NCBI GenBank assembly: GCA_024811115.1
Contig: JAKOGH010000688.1
Coordinates: 1-64,000 of the forward strand
DNA: 64,000 nucleotides
Direction: 5' to 3'
From: Terana coerulea
Taxonomy: Eukaryota; Basidiomycota; Agaricomycetes; Polyporales; Phanerochaetaceae
The notes below the pieces were generated by a model, which was not told where the DNA came from, ran no database searches, and saw only the letters and a list, made by a program, of their open reading frames with translations. This document shows positions 36,046 through 49,004 of the stretch, one piece after another (position 1 is the stretch's first letter; every line of letters starts with the position of its first letter). A program made the position numbers and the translations under genes.

Positions 36046-37682
36046 TCAGGCAAAGCCGTCAGCGTTGCGCTTCTCGTTCTTGTGCACACCCGACATGTGC
36101 TGTTTCAGGTTGTCCTGCCGACTGAAGTGTTTGCCGCACTTCTTGTACGGGCACTGGTGCGCTGTACGTAGCAGGGTCAGCCACGACCTCAGAGCGGGGT
36201 TGGAGTCACGTACGCTTGTCGTTGGTGTGGATGCTGCGGACGTGGCGTTTCAGGTGCTCGCCGCGCTGGAAGTACTTGCCGCACCCAGCGACCTTGCACT
36301 TGTATCCGCGAACGTTCTGGGACAATGTCAGAGAAGGCGGTGAAGGAGTGCAAGAGGAAGCGTACCTTGTCCACACCCCTCTGGCGCACAACGACGGGCT
36401 CGGTCGGGACCCTACGACCTCGGCTGTTCTTCGTCAGGTCGGGCACGGGCGCGGGAGGCGCGAGCCGCTGCTTGGGAATATCCTGCAGCGGAGAGAGCGA
36501 CCGAGTGGTTGCATTCTTCACGGGGGCGCGCCGCCTGTTGCGCGTGCCTTCCGCATTCTCGGGAACGTATTCGCCATCGTCATCGTCCTCGTCTTCATCC
36601 ACCTCGTCGACCTCTGACTCTTCCTCTTCGAGCTCAGACTCGCCGTTGTCGGTGGCTGACACGGATGCGGCGCTGTCGGCCACGCTCAGTGCGCGTCTTC
36701 GCTTCCGGGCGGGCTGTCCCTCGGGGCTGTCTGGTAGGCGCACGGTTCCAGCCAGAGGGGAGATGTCCGACTGGCTGTCCTCAGGGGAGCTGTAGGACTC
36801 CGGAGAAGCAGGTTCGGCGACTATGTATGAGCCAGGAGTGACAGGCGCCTCGCGCGACGCGGGCAGGCTAGACGATTCTTGCTGAGGCGACGAAGAGACC
36901 TCAGACATGCTGACATATTGAGGCGTCGTTGGGCCGTCGCTCGGCGTCGAGAATATGGAAGGGATGCGGTGCTGTATACAGAGCTGGGCGACCCAGGCTG
37001 GTCAAGAGTGTGTGCCCCGAGCCGCGGACTGCGAGAGAACCTGGGCACGACAGAGGGAAGTGTTCCAGCTACGCCGCACGGTCACATTCGCATCTCGAGA
37101 TGAGTAAATTTGTGACTCACCATGAGCGGTATAATCCGTCAACGTAGGCTCCTGTAGGTCATACAACGACAGCACTGGGGAAGGCAGATACTCCATCGGC
37201 CTCTCGATCAAATATGGGCTGAACTGCGAGACCTCGGGCAATCCACCGCCAACCGCCAACGCGGCCTCCAGTCCTGGTATCTGCGACTGCCAGTAGGCCA
37301 AGACGTCGTCCTTCTGCAGGTGTGCTGCGCGGGGTACGGAGCTCGAGTCGGCGAGGTGCGGCATTGCCGAGCTGAAGCCGTAATTTAACTCTTGCGGCTC
37401 TAAGGACTGATTCGGGACCCCCATGCCGATGCGGAGCTTGCTAGAGCTTGCAGAAGATGACAAGGCTTCGTCTGGCGAGCGAGTGTAGCGGTCGAGCGGA
37501 CGAGATGAGTCCTGGAGCATGCTTTGCTGCGCAAATGACGGCGTGCGCGATGAGCGTTGAACGGTAGGTGAGCTGGTCGGGTAGGGGTGGCTGTAGAGGT
37601 CGGAAGCAAGGTAGGAGAACGGCGCCGACGGGGAGGGCATAGGATAGAGGGCGAAGAAGGAAGTGAAGTCTCTGTACGACAT
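36046..37682 (-). CDS. C2H2 zinc-finger transcription factor A
   Basis: Exons 37682-37041, 36971-36366, 36316-36214 and 36161-36046 join in phase to 488 codons plus stop. The long N-terminus is Ser/Pro-rich and probably activating. It is followed by a strongly acidic stretch (EEEESEVDEVDEDEDDDD) and the RGRRVPTEP motif just before the fingers. Two tandem C2H2 fingers are split by an intron between them: CKVAGC...HLKRHVRSIH and CPYKKC...NLKQHMSGVH, ending shortly after. The finger pair resembles Msn2/Msn4-type stress-element binders. The first intron has an unusual GTTCTC donor and could be placed otherwise. Nuclear. A relative in the same window is at 42901. Confidence 0.85.
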
Positions 37683-40339
37683 GGCGGCACAGCCGGTGGT
37701 CAGCCTATAAAGCCATGGTGAGTAGGCTGGCTAAGATCTGGGCTGACGGAAGCGGATGTGGCGGGCTGTGGGTTTAAGGGTGGGAACGCATGGCTAAAGC
37801 GGGGCTTACCGATTTGGGGCAAGGCACTCGACGGCAGCGGCTGACTGCTGGAGGCGTGCGACACAGGCGGGCGGGCGGCGGGTGAGAGGGTCAAGGCACG
37901 ACCCACCAGCCGGGGACCGAATGGGATATAAAACACTTTTGGTGCGCCAAACTTCAACCGCCCACCGATCAGGCATGCAGAGTGGCGGTGCACGCAAGCA
38001 GTCGCAGAGAGGCCTGTGTAAACGGGCGGCTAAGCAAAGTGCAGCTGGTCGAGCTCATGACGAAGTTTAGGCCCAGGCTCCAACCCGTGCCAAAGGCCGG
38101 AATACAAATCGGATAGGTACGATGGGCGCGGGCGTGATCGTTCCGGCGACTTTTCGCAGCGGCGCACTCGGCGGGCCCGTGCCCTAATCGGGCATTTGCC
38201 CCCGCTGCGGGCTTCCCAAACGAGAATGGGGTTTCGCCAGACGTCGAGCGGAAGAAATCAGTACTAGTGGCTGGTGGGTTGGTCGGCTGGAGAACCGTGA
38301 AGTCGCGCCAGTCGAAGGAGGCCGGAGGCCGCGTATACTGTTAAGGCTTCGTTTGCGTGTGTGCGGAAAGTGGCCAAAGTCGTGGGCAGCTAGGCAGCGA
38401 CCCCAAAAGCGTGATTGATGTTGCAAACAAGGCTTGGATGGAGCCCAGAATATTGCCATCACTGTCGATAACAATGCGTTTGTTATGCGATGTGTTAGCG
38501 GTGAATAAGGCATCGGGAGAAGTAGGATCCTTCGGCGCACTTCCCTCGAGACATCTTGCCGTCGTGTGGTGAGCCGAGCCTACGTTCCCAGCCTACCATT
38601 TTCGCTGTGTTGGACGCAGATGTCAAGACGTCTCCCGTCGAATGCTACCGCCGCCACAAAGCCCATGGATAATCAGTACACACGCCGCACCATCATGATG
38701 GGCTCCCGCCTAGTCGCCTGCCCGTCGCACAAAGACAACTCTCACAGTACCAGTCCCGCCGCTGCATTCTTCAACGTTTCGCCCACCGTTCTGCAGCGCC
38801 TAATAGTCCAGCGCGGCCGGCCGCTGTCCCCGTAAGGACAGTCTGCAGTACAAAGGATCAGAGTTTCCAAGTCTCTGCACCGTGCGGTGTCACGGGGGAC
38901 GCGCCATCAGAGCCTCAGATCTGGCCGATTGCACCTCTTTCGATCAAGCGCCGAGCCCTGAGCCCGCCCGGCGCCGGACACTGGCGGCGGGAGAGGCGGG
39001 CGAGTCGCCCGGAATGGCGCAGTCGCCGCCACTAACGCTAGCTTGGCGCTACGTAACACGAAATATCGCCCCGTATTTGCCTCCGCTCTTGGAACAATAG
39101 GCCTGCTATCTGCAATATCCACATTCTGGGCGATAGGTACAGCAACACCAAGGCTAAGCTCAAGTTCCGAGAGCATGCCGTCGCCGGTGAGAGAGGACTT
39201 GAGCGGTGCAAAGCGCGGTACAGGAAATTGTAACATCCTGTAATCCCTTTGATTAATACAAATACTACGGCCGAACGGAGACTTTACTTCGGCGGGGCAG
39301 TCGGGGTGCAATGGAGCTGCAAGACGATACAAAAGGTGGAGCACCTGTGCAAAGGCTATTCTCCATCCGGAAAGGCCAAAGAATTCTTTATATCTCTGGA
39401 ATCGCTGTTGCTGCAAGCTCCGGTGCTGCTGGTCAATTCCGAGGCGTCGGCCGCCACCACTCTCATGTTCTTCCAGAATTTCTGATTCGGTAGAGACAGT
39501 ACCGACTCAGGCCGCAAACTCAGCGCATATGGGCGGCTGCGGCCATGGTGAGAATGCGCGCTCGACAACAAGGGCGTAGATAGCGTACCTTCAGACACAA
39601 AGTAAATACTTCAGCCTGTCGTGCTCCACTGCGAAGGCAAGATAGAAAATACGCCTGGGAATGTATACTGCGGTTCTCGAACTCCTCATACCATGTCCAA
39701 TTGAGGACTTGGCATACAGGCCAAGGTATTGCCAACAGCTTAAAGAAACATATAGGTGGTATCATCGTAAGAGGTGGTACCTGACAAAGATAGCCTCAAT
39801 TAATAACCTCTCTCCAACGGCAAGAACAAATGGCTTACCATCCGTAAGAGTAGGGTGCATTCGCAGAATAGAAGACGTCAGGCCGCAGTTGCCCTCGGAA
39901 TAACCGCGCCTACATCTGCGGGCGGGGGCACCGTCGCCGTGCTGGCCCGATCGAGCGCAAGGCCTCCGTGCAGCCATGCCGGCAACGATGGGCGAGATAT
40001 CGAGCTTGTGCGACACTGACGCTTCATGTCCGTCAAGCTTTCAAGGCATGCATGACTCCGGCTCGTTTACCCTCTGGCCAAACGTGCGCGGGGAAGATGC
40101 GCCACCGCGTGGCGCGGCAGGGGGCGGCGGGGTGGGTGCACGATCTGCCCGCGCAGCCTGCCCCGGGAACTCCCACGCACACTCGACAAGGCCGCAGCAC
40201 AGGCGAAAGTTTGCATGAGGGCGTACAGACACACGGTCTTCTCCCGCAGTACGACACAGAATGCCGGAGGTCTCGTAAGGCTGTCAAGACACAGTGTTCC
40301 TCCTGGGAACGGCGACCAGGCATTCATTGTCCAATGTTC
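37683..40339. other. 2.7 kb gene-poor stretch
   Basis: It holds the upstream region of C2H2 factor A. Many overlapping frames exist because of high GC, but none shows motifs, consistent splice sites or family resemblance. I see nothing to annotate. Confidence 0.4.
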
Positions 40340-42282
40340 TCATAACCAGTCACAAAGACCATGCATGAATGTTGTATGCGCGCCAATGCGCAGAGCGGCC
40401 AGTATCTTCACCCAGTCCGACGCCAGCTCGACCAAGCTTTGCAAATGCGGCGGAGGCCAGAAGCCCGCAGACGGCCGAAGAGAAGCTTGATGTCCCTGGT
40501 GCCAGTCAACAGATATCGATGCGAAGCTGGATATCCAGCTCTTCACGATTTCACATGCGTCGGTGTTAGGAAAAATTGCTTCGGCCACAGTACTGCCTGA
40601 GGCTACGCACAAAGCCTTGCTGGAAATTACGTGAACGAGGACACCAGCCAGCGAGCACACCGAGTAGACAAGTGTCAAAGCGTAGCCAAGCGCAGAACCG
40701 AGCCATCCGGATGCAGCAGGTCGGGGCCGAGACACCAGGTACTGGCAAACAAGTGCGATAACGTGCGAACGCGAGAAGCACAGGAGGAACGAGCCGGCGG
40801 CAGCTGAGCAATAAAGCAGATCCACAACCTTAGATCGAGTCCGTGAACAGGACCAGGTGCATCACGAGGGCTGCCCAGGTCCATCCTCAGTGACACTCCG
40901 GTCAGAGAGCATACACAACTCACCGGGAGCCCCGCCGCTCGACATACACACCCGCCATGAGTCACGGCAGCCGAAGATAAGTCCGGTCAGACCGCAGCAG
41001 GTCAGAAGAGGAGAGTTTGCGAGGAAGTCCAGGCGGGTGGAGCTGCGAAGGATTGTCGCGACTGTTCTGCCATACTTAGCGGTTGGATCTAGCCGTGAGT
41101 GAGTATGGAGCATGTGTTCGGAAGGCTGAACCGGGCAACAGCGGTTTGGAGGAGTGGAACGGCGGTGTTGGACTGCAGGACCTTTAGAGATACTGTGGCT
41201 GCACTTGGCCTGAGGAAGCCGCATCCGGACAGAACTTGGGGAAGTAGCCGACGGAACAGCCTGTGCCGTACATAAGTGAGTTTCTGAGAGTCTATCGAGA
41301 GAGTAGAACGTGAGAAGACACGTAGTGCGGATTGCAGAAGGCCTCCAGTAACCCGATAATGTTCATTTCACTGACGCTTCTGCAGTAAGGGGTAGTTTCC
41401 AGGGAGACAGGTTACTGAGGCGACATATTGCAACCCTTCAATAAAGGATACTATTAGTATCAGTGACCAGTTAGGCCCGAATTTTTATGCAGTTGGTAAG
41501 CTTTCACCGTCATAGGTTGGCTGTGGTCGGGATCCGGGTGCTGAACCCGCCCTCAGGGTCTTCTTCAGCGATTCTGTCGTCCTGGAATGGTCATAGTGAT
41601 CGAGCCATCGTAGCGCCTCGCGTTCCAGAGGAGAATTCTGGGACTGTCGTGGGGCGTATTCGGGGCGATTCAGATGACGTGGCCCAAAAGGCGGTCCGCA
41701 TACTGCGCAATACATAAGACCCTTGGTGAAGAGCACCAGATACGTGGGCACGACATAGTGAAGGAACGTCAGTAGATGGTCAATGCCGACACAGAAGTAG
41801 AGACGTACCACGTCAGCCCGGTGCAATGTCTCGGTTATGGAAAGAGAAGCGGGGCCCGATGGTGGAGACCATAGCCAGGTGATTGAATGCTGGTCCGGCA
41901 TGGGGCCGACATCAAGCCAGAAGAGCGCATTTGGATCCCAGAGGACGAGTACTTGGAGCAAAAAACGGAAGGTCTGTGAAGAGGCAGTGGCGTATCTGTG
42001 AACAATCAGTGAAATCCTGACGTGCCGTGATTTTTTCGAGTTCTTACTCTTCTCGCGCATGCCTCTGATAGTGTCTTGACGTTGCAACGACTCCAAGCTG
42101 TGGCCCTGTATGTTTTCTACCTCAGTCGCAGAAGGGTACGCGTACAGTGTGCGGCTTGTGCTGCTGCTTCTTCCAGGCGATAGGTTCCTGCGGCTGAACC
42201 GAGTGTGCAAGGAAGACTCGGATGTTGTATACGTAGAATCGGCAAACTGTATCATGGTAATCGTCGCACTCATCAGGTCCAA
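40340..42282 (-). CDS. Possible multi-exon membrane protein (unrecognised, unresolved)
   Basis: Three reverse-strand frames in order (42282-41485, 41224-40862, 40825-40340) read like parts of one gene. The first has a hydrophobic stretch (VGIDHLLTFLHYVVPTYLVLF). The second has YGRTVATILRSSTRLDFLANSPLL and a good donor after GGAPG, with an acceptor leading into GWTWAALVMHLVLF. The third has ALTLVYSVCSLAGVLVHVI and a more polar end. I could not close the exon joins in phase and do not recognise the family. It could equally be a decayed gene or chance frames in GC-rich DNA. Confidence 0.3.
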
Positions 42283-42900
42283 GACGGGCGATGAATGGAC
42301 CTATCCCTCCTTCATCAAACTCACTATTGAAATGTCAACGGTTCATATGTGGAAATGAAGACTTCGTGAAGACTCACTGTGCTGTGCCCTAATACATCCA
42401 AGCATCGTCCTAGGCAACTGCGAGACTGATGAGTGAGTCGTGCAAGGTGTTGGCGGAGAGCTGCATCGTGTCCAGGTCGGAGGAGTTGAAAGCGAGGCTG
42501 CGGAGCGCCCTACCGCCTCCGCCCGCGCACGTGGCCGCCACGCGAGAGCTTAACTGGCCCGATTGCATGCATCTGTATTGGTGTCTGAACTGAATCGACA
42601 ATTCGAGACGTCGAGTGCCGAGGCGATGTAAATAGGGGCATATTATGTCCCTCCTCTCCAGCTCTCTTCCACGATCCACCACCGTCCTCAAACTTGTCGT
42701 CTGCAGGCCCAGCCCTCCTTACACTCTCTGACATTTCCATCCGCCGCAGGGCTTGGCTGTTAAGTACGTCGGCCCCCGTCGGCCCTTAGACTGCGAGGTG
42801 GCGTTCCCCTAGTCGCTGCGGTGTGAAATAATATTTAACCCCTCTTCCATAGGTATCCGTTCGCCGCATTATTGCTCGGCTTTGTTTGGAAACTCAAGTA
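42283..42900. other. Upstream region of C2H2 factor B
   Basis: No gene is seen. It is the likely promoter of the forward gene at 42901. Confidence 0.4.
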
Positions 42901-44046
42901 ATGAGTCACTTCGCTCCCGAGACATACCTGAACGCGAGTTACAATGGGCCCGCTTATACTTGGGTATGTGCTGCTGCGCGCTCATCCGGCTATATGGCGA
43001 ACACTGACCATATCGTGAAGACCAATCCCTCCGACACCACTTTGACGAACTACCGAAACGAAGTTATGTCCCCACCAATGAACTCTCAAGCATGGGCTCA
43101 AAATATGACACCACGTCAAGCCACGACTCCGCAGAGCACTCCTATGTTATACCAGTCGCAAGCTCTGCCGTTTTCGCCAGAGTTTAGTGAGATGTCTCCC
43201 GTCTCCGCCTGCGCCAGCTCTAGTAATGTTCGACGATCATTGCAATGACACCCGGGAGAATCAGCCGTCGAAGCTTAGTCCCAAGGGCGGCCGCAGAACG
43301 TTACGTCGGCCGAACCCTGTTGCCATCCCTCACCTCACGAAGAAGGCCAGGGGACGGCCGGTGCCCACAAAGGACACGCTGCTGAAGGCCGGCAGCGGCA
43401 GGGCGTACGCGTGCCCGGTAGAAGACTGTCGCAAAGTGTTCACGCGTTCCGAGCACCTCAAGCGGCACACGCGTTCCATCCACACTAATGAAAAGCGTGA
43501 GCACCCTTCACGATCCTACGTTGCGTCGACCGAGTAACGATGCTGACTATCTCCCTTGATCGCTGTAGCCTTCAAGTGCGAGGAGCCCAACTGCGGCAGG
43601 CTGTTCACTCGTCACGATAACCTGCTCCAGCATCTCAAAAACCACCGCCATTTTTACGAGTCACCCACCGAGTATGGCCCGCTCGAGCGCGTCTGCATCT
43701 CGCCATCTTCGCCCATTGATGGCCATCCCGTATCGCCGAGCATGGGCGTCCTGATACCTCCGCTGCCCCGACCCTCGATCCCACTGGAACGAGATGCCGC
43801 CCATAACTATCCGTCGCCCCGCTACGCAGAGCTGAGCCCCCAATCGGCGAGGTGTCTTCCCCGGATGGGACTCCGGCTCCCAGCGAGGCGTGCTACGTGC
43901 CGTACACATACGGCTATTCGTGGCCCCAATCCGACGTGCGCTCTGTCCCGCAGCCCCAATACGGAGTCGCGCCGCCGGCGGAACCCAGATACACCCAGTC
44001 GTTCAGGGACCGCATCGCTCCCGCGGGCTACGCTTTCCACGCGTAG
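42901..44046 (+). CDS. C2H2 zinc-finger transcription factor B
   Basis: The start at 42901 (MSHFAPETY) opens a Ser/Thr/Gln/Met-rich region to about 43186. A very short intron (43187 to 43217 or 43223) or a frameshift leads to LSPKGGRRTLRRPNPVAI, then KKARGRPVPTKD and two C2H2 fingers. Finger 1 (CPVEDC...HLKRHTRSIH) ends at a phase-1 intron (about 43499-43568). Finger 2 is CEEPNC...NLLQHLKNH. The same intron position between fingers and the RGRPVPT motif show kinship with factor A at 36046. A C5 run at 43837-43841 appears one base short, and after correction the frame runs through VPYTYGYSW to TAG 44044-44046. Nuclear, target unknown. Confidence 0.75.
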
Positions 44047-45831
44047 ACGACCCTCGCCATCAGCTTCTGCTCGCCCTCCATTTTCCACTCACAGGTATTG
44101 TTGTCTGCCATCCACGATGACCAATTTGCTCTTCTCCTTGGGTTTCCTGTCCGCTTTGCACGTGATATCCTGTATAGCATGCCTCTTCTCTCGTAGCACT
44201 CTCCTCTCATCCAATACGGACTTCCTCTCTGCACGCAATTCTTATTGTACCGATATGTATCGCCTATGTAGCCATCTCTGTAGCATTCCGTAACGACCTG
44301 TAACGACACCCGATACGAATTCATGACTTATAGCCATTAGTACTTCCGCGAGCGCGATGCCCTGCATAATCCCTATTCAGCCAAATTAAAATATATTGGG
44401 ACTAGCGTGGTACGTACGACCCGTATGCCGGTGGCGGCACATATGAAAGTCAGATCAATTCATACAGGTAAATGACGAACCAATAGGGCCCTGTGTTGTG
44501 AGCTGCACCTAATAGGCAACGCGTAGGCATTCCGAGGCAGTCCAGGAGAGTCGGGCCGTAGCTAGGAGCGGGGACCAGACCAAGTTGAGCGCAACGTGGG
44601 GCAGCTGGAGGTTCCGTTGCCAGTATGACGCACGCGGAGGCGGACAAACTGGTCCGTTGGACGAGAGGCGCTACAGAGCAGCTCTAGCAGTATGTGGTTA
44701 GTCTCTACAAAAAAAAACAGGGTAAGTCGAGCCCGAGGAAGTGGAAGCTTCACACGGACATACCAGATGGGGACCAAAGCTCCAGACCTGATTGTGGATC
44801 CCGTCGAGGACGCATGTCCGAGGGAGCCATGAGGCTCTTGAACGTCTGGACGGCTGCAGGGTGCTCGCTAGGCGAAGCGCGCGTGTACTAGCACGCGCGT
44901 CTTGCTGGTGAAAGGGACCGCCAAACACGGGTGGTCCATCCCCATGTGCGCCGGAACAGGTCTAGCCAAGGCCGTCCGAGCTTCCGAGCCTTCGTGGTGC
45001 AGGGCGTGGGCGGCACGGAAACGGGAAGCGGCGGCGTGGCACGCAGAGGTGGCGGCGCGGTACCTGGGATTGTCTCAGCGTGTAGGCTGCTGTGGGCCTC
45101 TGTCTGCGACCGAGGACGTTGAATGCATGTCAAAGCCGTTGCTACCGTGAGGCCACATTGATGGTGTTGCGGTGCAACGTGTTGCAGAGTTGCCTGATCC
45201 CACCGGCGTCGGATATAATAGGAAGACAGACCGCCTTCCCAAAAGCTTCTGGTGGAAATAATGAGCTTCTTGTTTGTACAGGCAGGCACTTACCGTGTCA
45301 AAAACGCGACAATTTGACCACGTACGCACTACGCACGAGCGAACACTAGTAGAAGAATATGTTCTATCAGGAAACATAGGCGGTGCCAATATTCGGTGAA
45401 GTGATTTAGACCTAGAGTCGAAGTATTCGATGTTGTCCAATACGATTTTGAATCAAAATGGACGAGAGGCCAAAACTCCAGAAAAGCGGTCAGATATTCT
45501 TCCGTACATCGTATCTATGTCCGGCCCAAACGAATGACAGACTCAAGAAATACAGACAGTCGTGCTGGCGAAAAGTGGAATGACCTTGAATACGTGGCGT
45601 CAGACCAGCGTCTATCATACGCCGACAAAGCGAAATAGTGCACGTTCCTGATTTGGAAGGTGCTGTGCATGGCAGAGCAAGACTGACTGACTCGACTAGT
45701 CAATGATAGAATGCGATAAATTGTAGCCACTAAGCGATCTTCAACGGAAGCACAAATATCATTCGCATACCCGACGTTGTACATGATTGCAAGTATTGTG
45801 GAATTTAGCGAACAGCAAGAAGGCTGGTTGC
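44047..45831. other. 1.8 kb stretch without supported gene
   Basis: Short frames only. There are no family motifs, tRNA-like boxes or repeats that I can support. Confidence 0.4.
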
Positions 45832-46484
45832 TCAGTCGCCACGGTCCACGCGAGTGAAGGTGAAAACTTCGTGGGGAGGGGAAGGTCGGAGGAAGGTCGG
45901 TATAACAATGAGGGGCCTGACCGAAATCTGTGTATGGATTTGTTATTTACGGAAAGCTTATAGGAGTAATGTGTGCAACTCACCTGCTCATACGCCTCAT
46001 CATCTGAACCCGAGGTGGCTTGCCAGCCACCCTCGCCATTAGATCGCTGGATGCTAAATAGGTACGGTTGGGTAAGCTGAATGGTTTCGCAGGAAGAGTG
46101 CACTAGTACGTACGCAAAGCTGTTCGCTCCGGACTTGACGTCAGGTGTGAGAGTCCACTCGGCGTCCTGGATCATGTCCTCGAGGAGGAACGCGAAGACT
46201 TTGTCGTTGAGTACACCGACGTATGAGCCTCCGGCCCTTGAACTTGTAATTCCCATTGTTGAGCTTCTCGACATGCCACTAATGACCGTACAACCATACG
46301 TCAGCCGTAGTCTCACGGTTACCGCAACTCCGTTGCGCAAACAACTCACCATGGGAGGCTGAACATCCGGAGGAAGGGTCATGATCTTCTTGGGAAGAAG
46401 ACTGAGATCCTCGACAAAATGACGCCCGACAGGAACGTTGTTAACCTGGCTGGTGATGATGTAGCTGCCGCTATCGAGAGACAT
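45832..46484 (-). CDS. Cospin-like serine protease inhibitor (I66-type beta-trefoil)
   Basis: A small protein of about 150 residues in four exons. The start at 46484 gives MSLDSGSYIITSQVNN, then VGRHFVEDLSLLPKKI and the first exon ends at 46350. WHVEKLNNGNYKF follows the intron. Next are GGSYVGVLNDKVFAFLL, EWTLTP, GGWQATSGSDDEAYEQ, and a last exon with ISVRPLIVIPTFL and the stop at 45832-45834. The opening, the repeated beta-strand pattern and the late VRPLIV...PP.EVF block fit mushroom inhibitors of the I66 (cospin) group, which protect fruiting bodies against foreign proteases. This is recall, not a search. A surplus base in AAGGGCC near 46234 breaks the frame inside exon 2. Confidence 0.65.
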
Positions 46485-49004
46485 TGCGTATGAATGGGAG
46501 TGGGTGAAACTGGATGAGAGTCTTGGTGTTGGGTGGTGGCTCGAGAGGTGAGGATATATATACTTACTCTGGTCTTAGACGCACGCTCGTCCGAGGGTCA
46601 ACGATATGAGTCAGCGCCAATGGAGGCGAGCTGTGGCGCGGGCTGATGACCACATGGTGACATGGGGAACGTCGATATACCACGTAAAAAGTGGACAAGG
46701 CAGCACCGAAACTATAATTTGCATTGGTATGAACAATCCAGCTTCCGTGAGTAAACAACATCGACTCAACTCAATTTGATAGTGCTATTCGTATACTTTT
46801 CGTCGCGTTCAATCGCAAAACGACTCCAGCTCATCAAATTTCAAAGCTCTCGGTACGAAGGAGGCATTTCGGTAAAGCTGACAATGCAGGACGGCGGTTT
46901 CTTAGTTGTTGCCGTACCGTGACGTACATGCCTGCCTACCGCAGATGGAATGACACTTAGACATATGTCCTGCAATGTGAATCGGGGGTGGTGGAGCTCA
47001 CCTTAGAGGCCGGGTGGTGCGTGAGCCCGCTACGTGAAATCTAGCTGTCAATGAATATCTAGTAAATGAGCGCTAAGTAGCACTAAGCGTTGAACTCTTT
47101 GCATAGAAGACCTACCGGTATGAAAAACTAACCGGAACCCATTGTGCTTGTAGGAGCATTGGCCATTTTAATTTTTAACTGAAATAGTGTGAGAGGCATC
47201 TGAGCACAGGCTCTGGCGATGTGGTGCGCATGCGCAGAGCCCGTGCAACGCTGGAAGTCAGCGTTTCGGGCGCCAGACTGGGATTCAAAAGCGACTTCCA
47301 TACCCTCCAGCCACGGCTGTCAAATAATGGATACTGCGCGTATTATGCCTCCAGGGTGCCACGCTCCTCGGGCTGTCGGGAACATTGGCGGGCGACATGA
47401 GGGGTACCAACCATCCTATCGTCCCGAAGCCACAGCTGACCACGCCCACTGCCTGCAAAATGCGTTAACCACACAGCGTGTGTACATAGCTGGCGTACGT
47501 TCGAAGCTATACAGAACAGCCAGCGAGACTTCACTGAAGGCACGCCACAGATGTGACGGATTGTCAGCGAAGTCTCGCGGGTTCAACTTAGCTCATTCTG
47601 GGGATATCCATGGTTCTGACATTCCCCAGATACATCAAGCTTGAGGTTTCGTGTATGACCACTGTTCGATTGCTGGTCGTAGTTGGGACTGTGAAGATGA
47701 GAGCCATTGACAAACTCAGCCTTCGAGCTAGTCTACATCCAAACTCTGGGTCCTTCAGTGTAGTGTCCCGGAGTTTGAAACGGCACGTCAGGCATCGCCT
47801 GGCCGCCACGGCATTGCCCACGTGGCGAGCCCGGGAGAAGAGTCCGCTGTGTACTTACGCCGCCCTTGCCCGAGCCCGCTGCCCAAGCGTCGTCGCTCAT
47901 ATTATCACCTATCTCTGTCTGTATAACGCAGACGAATGCCTCCGAGCATGAGCCCGTGAGCTAAGGAAAGCATTAGCGTAATAATGGAGTATGTACTTAT
48001 CTAGTTAATTATAATACCATGAGTACTGTAAATATAGAGAAATGGTTGAGAGGGTGGGATGGCACCGGGGACATGGAAGCCAGTCCGGTAACTCCAGTAT
48101 GCAGCTACCTTAATCATCACCCCTGGTACTGCGAGAAGCTGCAGACTCAGTCTGTCGCCGTACAGGTCGTAGGTGCAAGGGGGAATACTTACCGACCTTA
48201 GCCTGGCCCTGCGACGATGATGATGACGTCGTCAGCGCAGCGCGCTTGAGGTCTAAGCTATTTCTTGCCGAGAAGCCGGTTCGAAGTCCGGGACACTTCT
48301 CAGAAGACCCCCTACCTTGGTGACAGCCTCTATATACAAAGGAACGAGAACATCCCTTCCGACTATTTAAGAGGCTGTCCTAGAGCCTACCTTCGAGCTT
48401 TTGCCCGCGAGCCCAGATTTTGGCGCTTGATATAAAATCACGTGCAACGGTAAAGCGCCTAAAGACCCAGCCAATGGCACTGCGGTCCGCCGCTTGACTT
48501 AAGGTCACTTCGACCATTGACCTCAATCCTCGACAAGACACAACTTATAATCAAGCAGAATATCACCATTACCCCTCCAACCTTGTGCACACAGTAAAGA
48601 TGGCTTATGTCTCCACGTCGCCCGTGTGCTCGCAGCAATCCGGCGACGAGGCGCAAGCTACAAGAGCTTGCAAGGTTCCTCTCAGAAAGTGACGTGGAAA
48701 CACCGTTGAAATGGGCGATTCCGTTCGGCTTTGTCGTGCATGTGAATGATCCTTCAGGCGGCCCGCTACCTACGTCGTTTGACCTCCGAGGTACGCTTGT
48801 GGGTGGGATGGCACGCCCATCAGCGCCATTCCCCCGAAGCTCACGAGGTCCTCAGCGGGCCCGCCTGCCACCAGGACCGGTCAGCTGCCATTGAGAAGCG
48901 TGCGCTCAGCCAAACGGTGAGGATGTATAACTGTATGCAAACGTTGGGAGCAGATGTAGGTACGCTCTGACCAGCTCAGCTCTTCGCCTGGTCGTCCAGC
49001 CACG
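46485..49004. other. 2.5 kb gene-poor stretch upstream of the pectinase
   Basis: No supported gene. A 74-codon forward frame at 48746-48970 reads protein-like (RYLRRLTSEVRLWVGWHA) and may be a gene fragment. A box-B-like GGTTCGAAGTCC at 48276-48290 has one base too many for a tRNA T-loop and no cloverleaf around it. Confidence 0.35.

Noticed and set aside
36500..36841. Ser/Asp- and Arg-rich forward frames of over 100 codons
   Set aside because: They are antisense shadows of the acidic low-complexity part of C2H2 factor A.
47219..47644. 141-codon open frame on the forward strand
   Set aside because: Composition is random-looking, the start is not supported and the reverse strand is also open; no motif was found.
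48276..48292. Box-B-like GGTTCGAAGTCC suggesting a tRNA
   Set aside because: The loop has one base too many, the T-stem pairing is wrong and no D or anticodon arm can be folded upstream.
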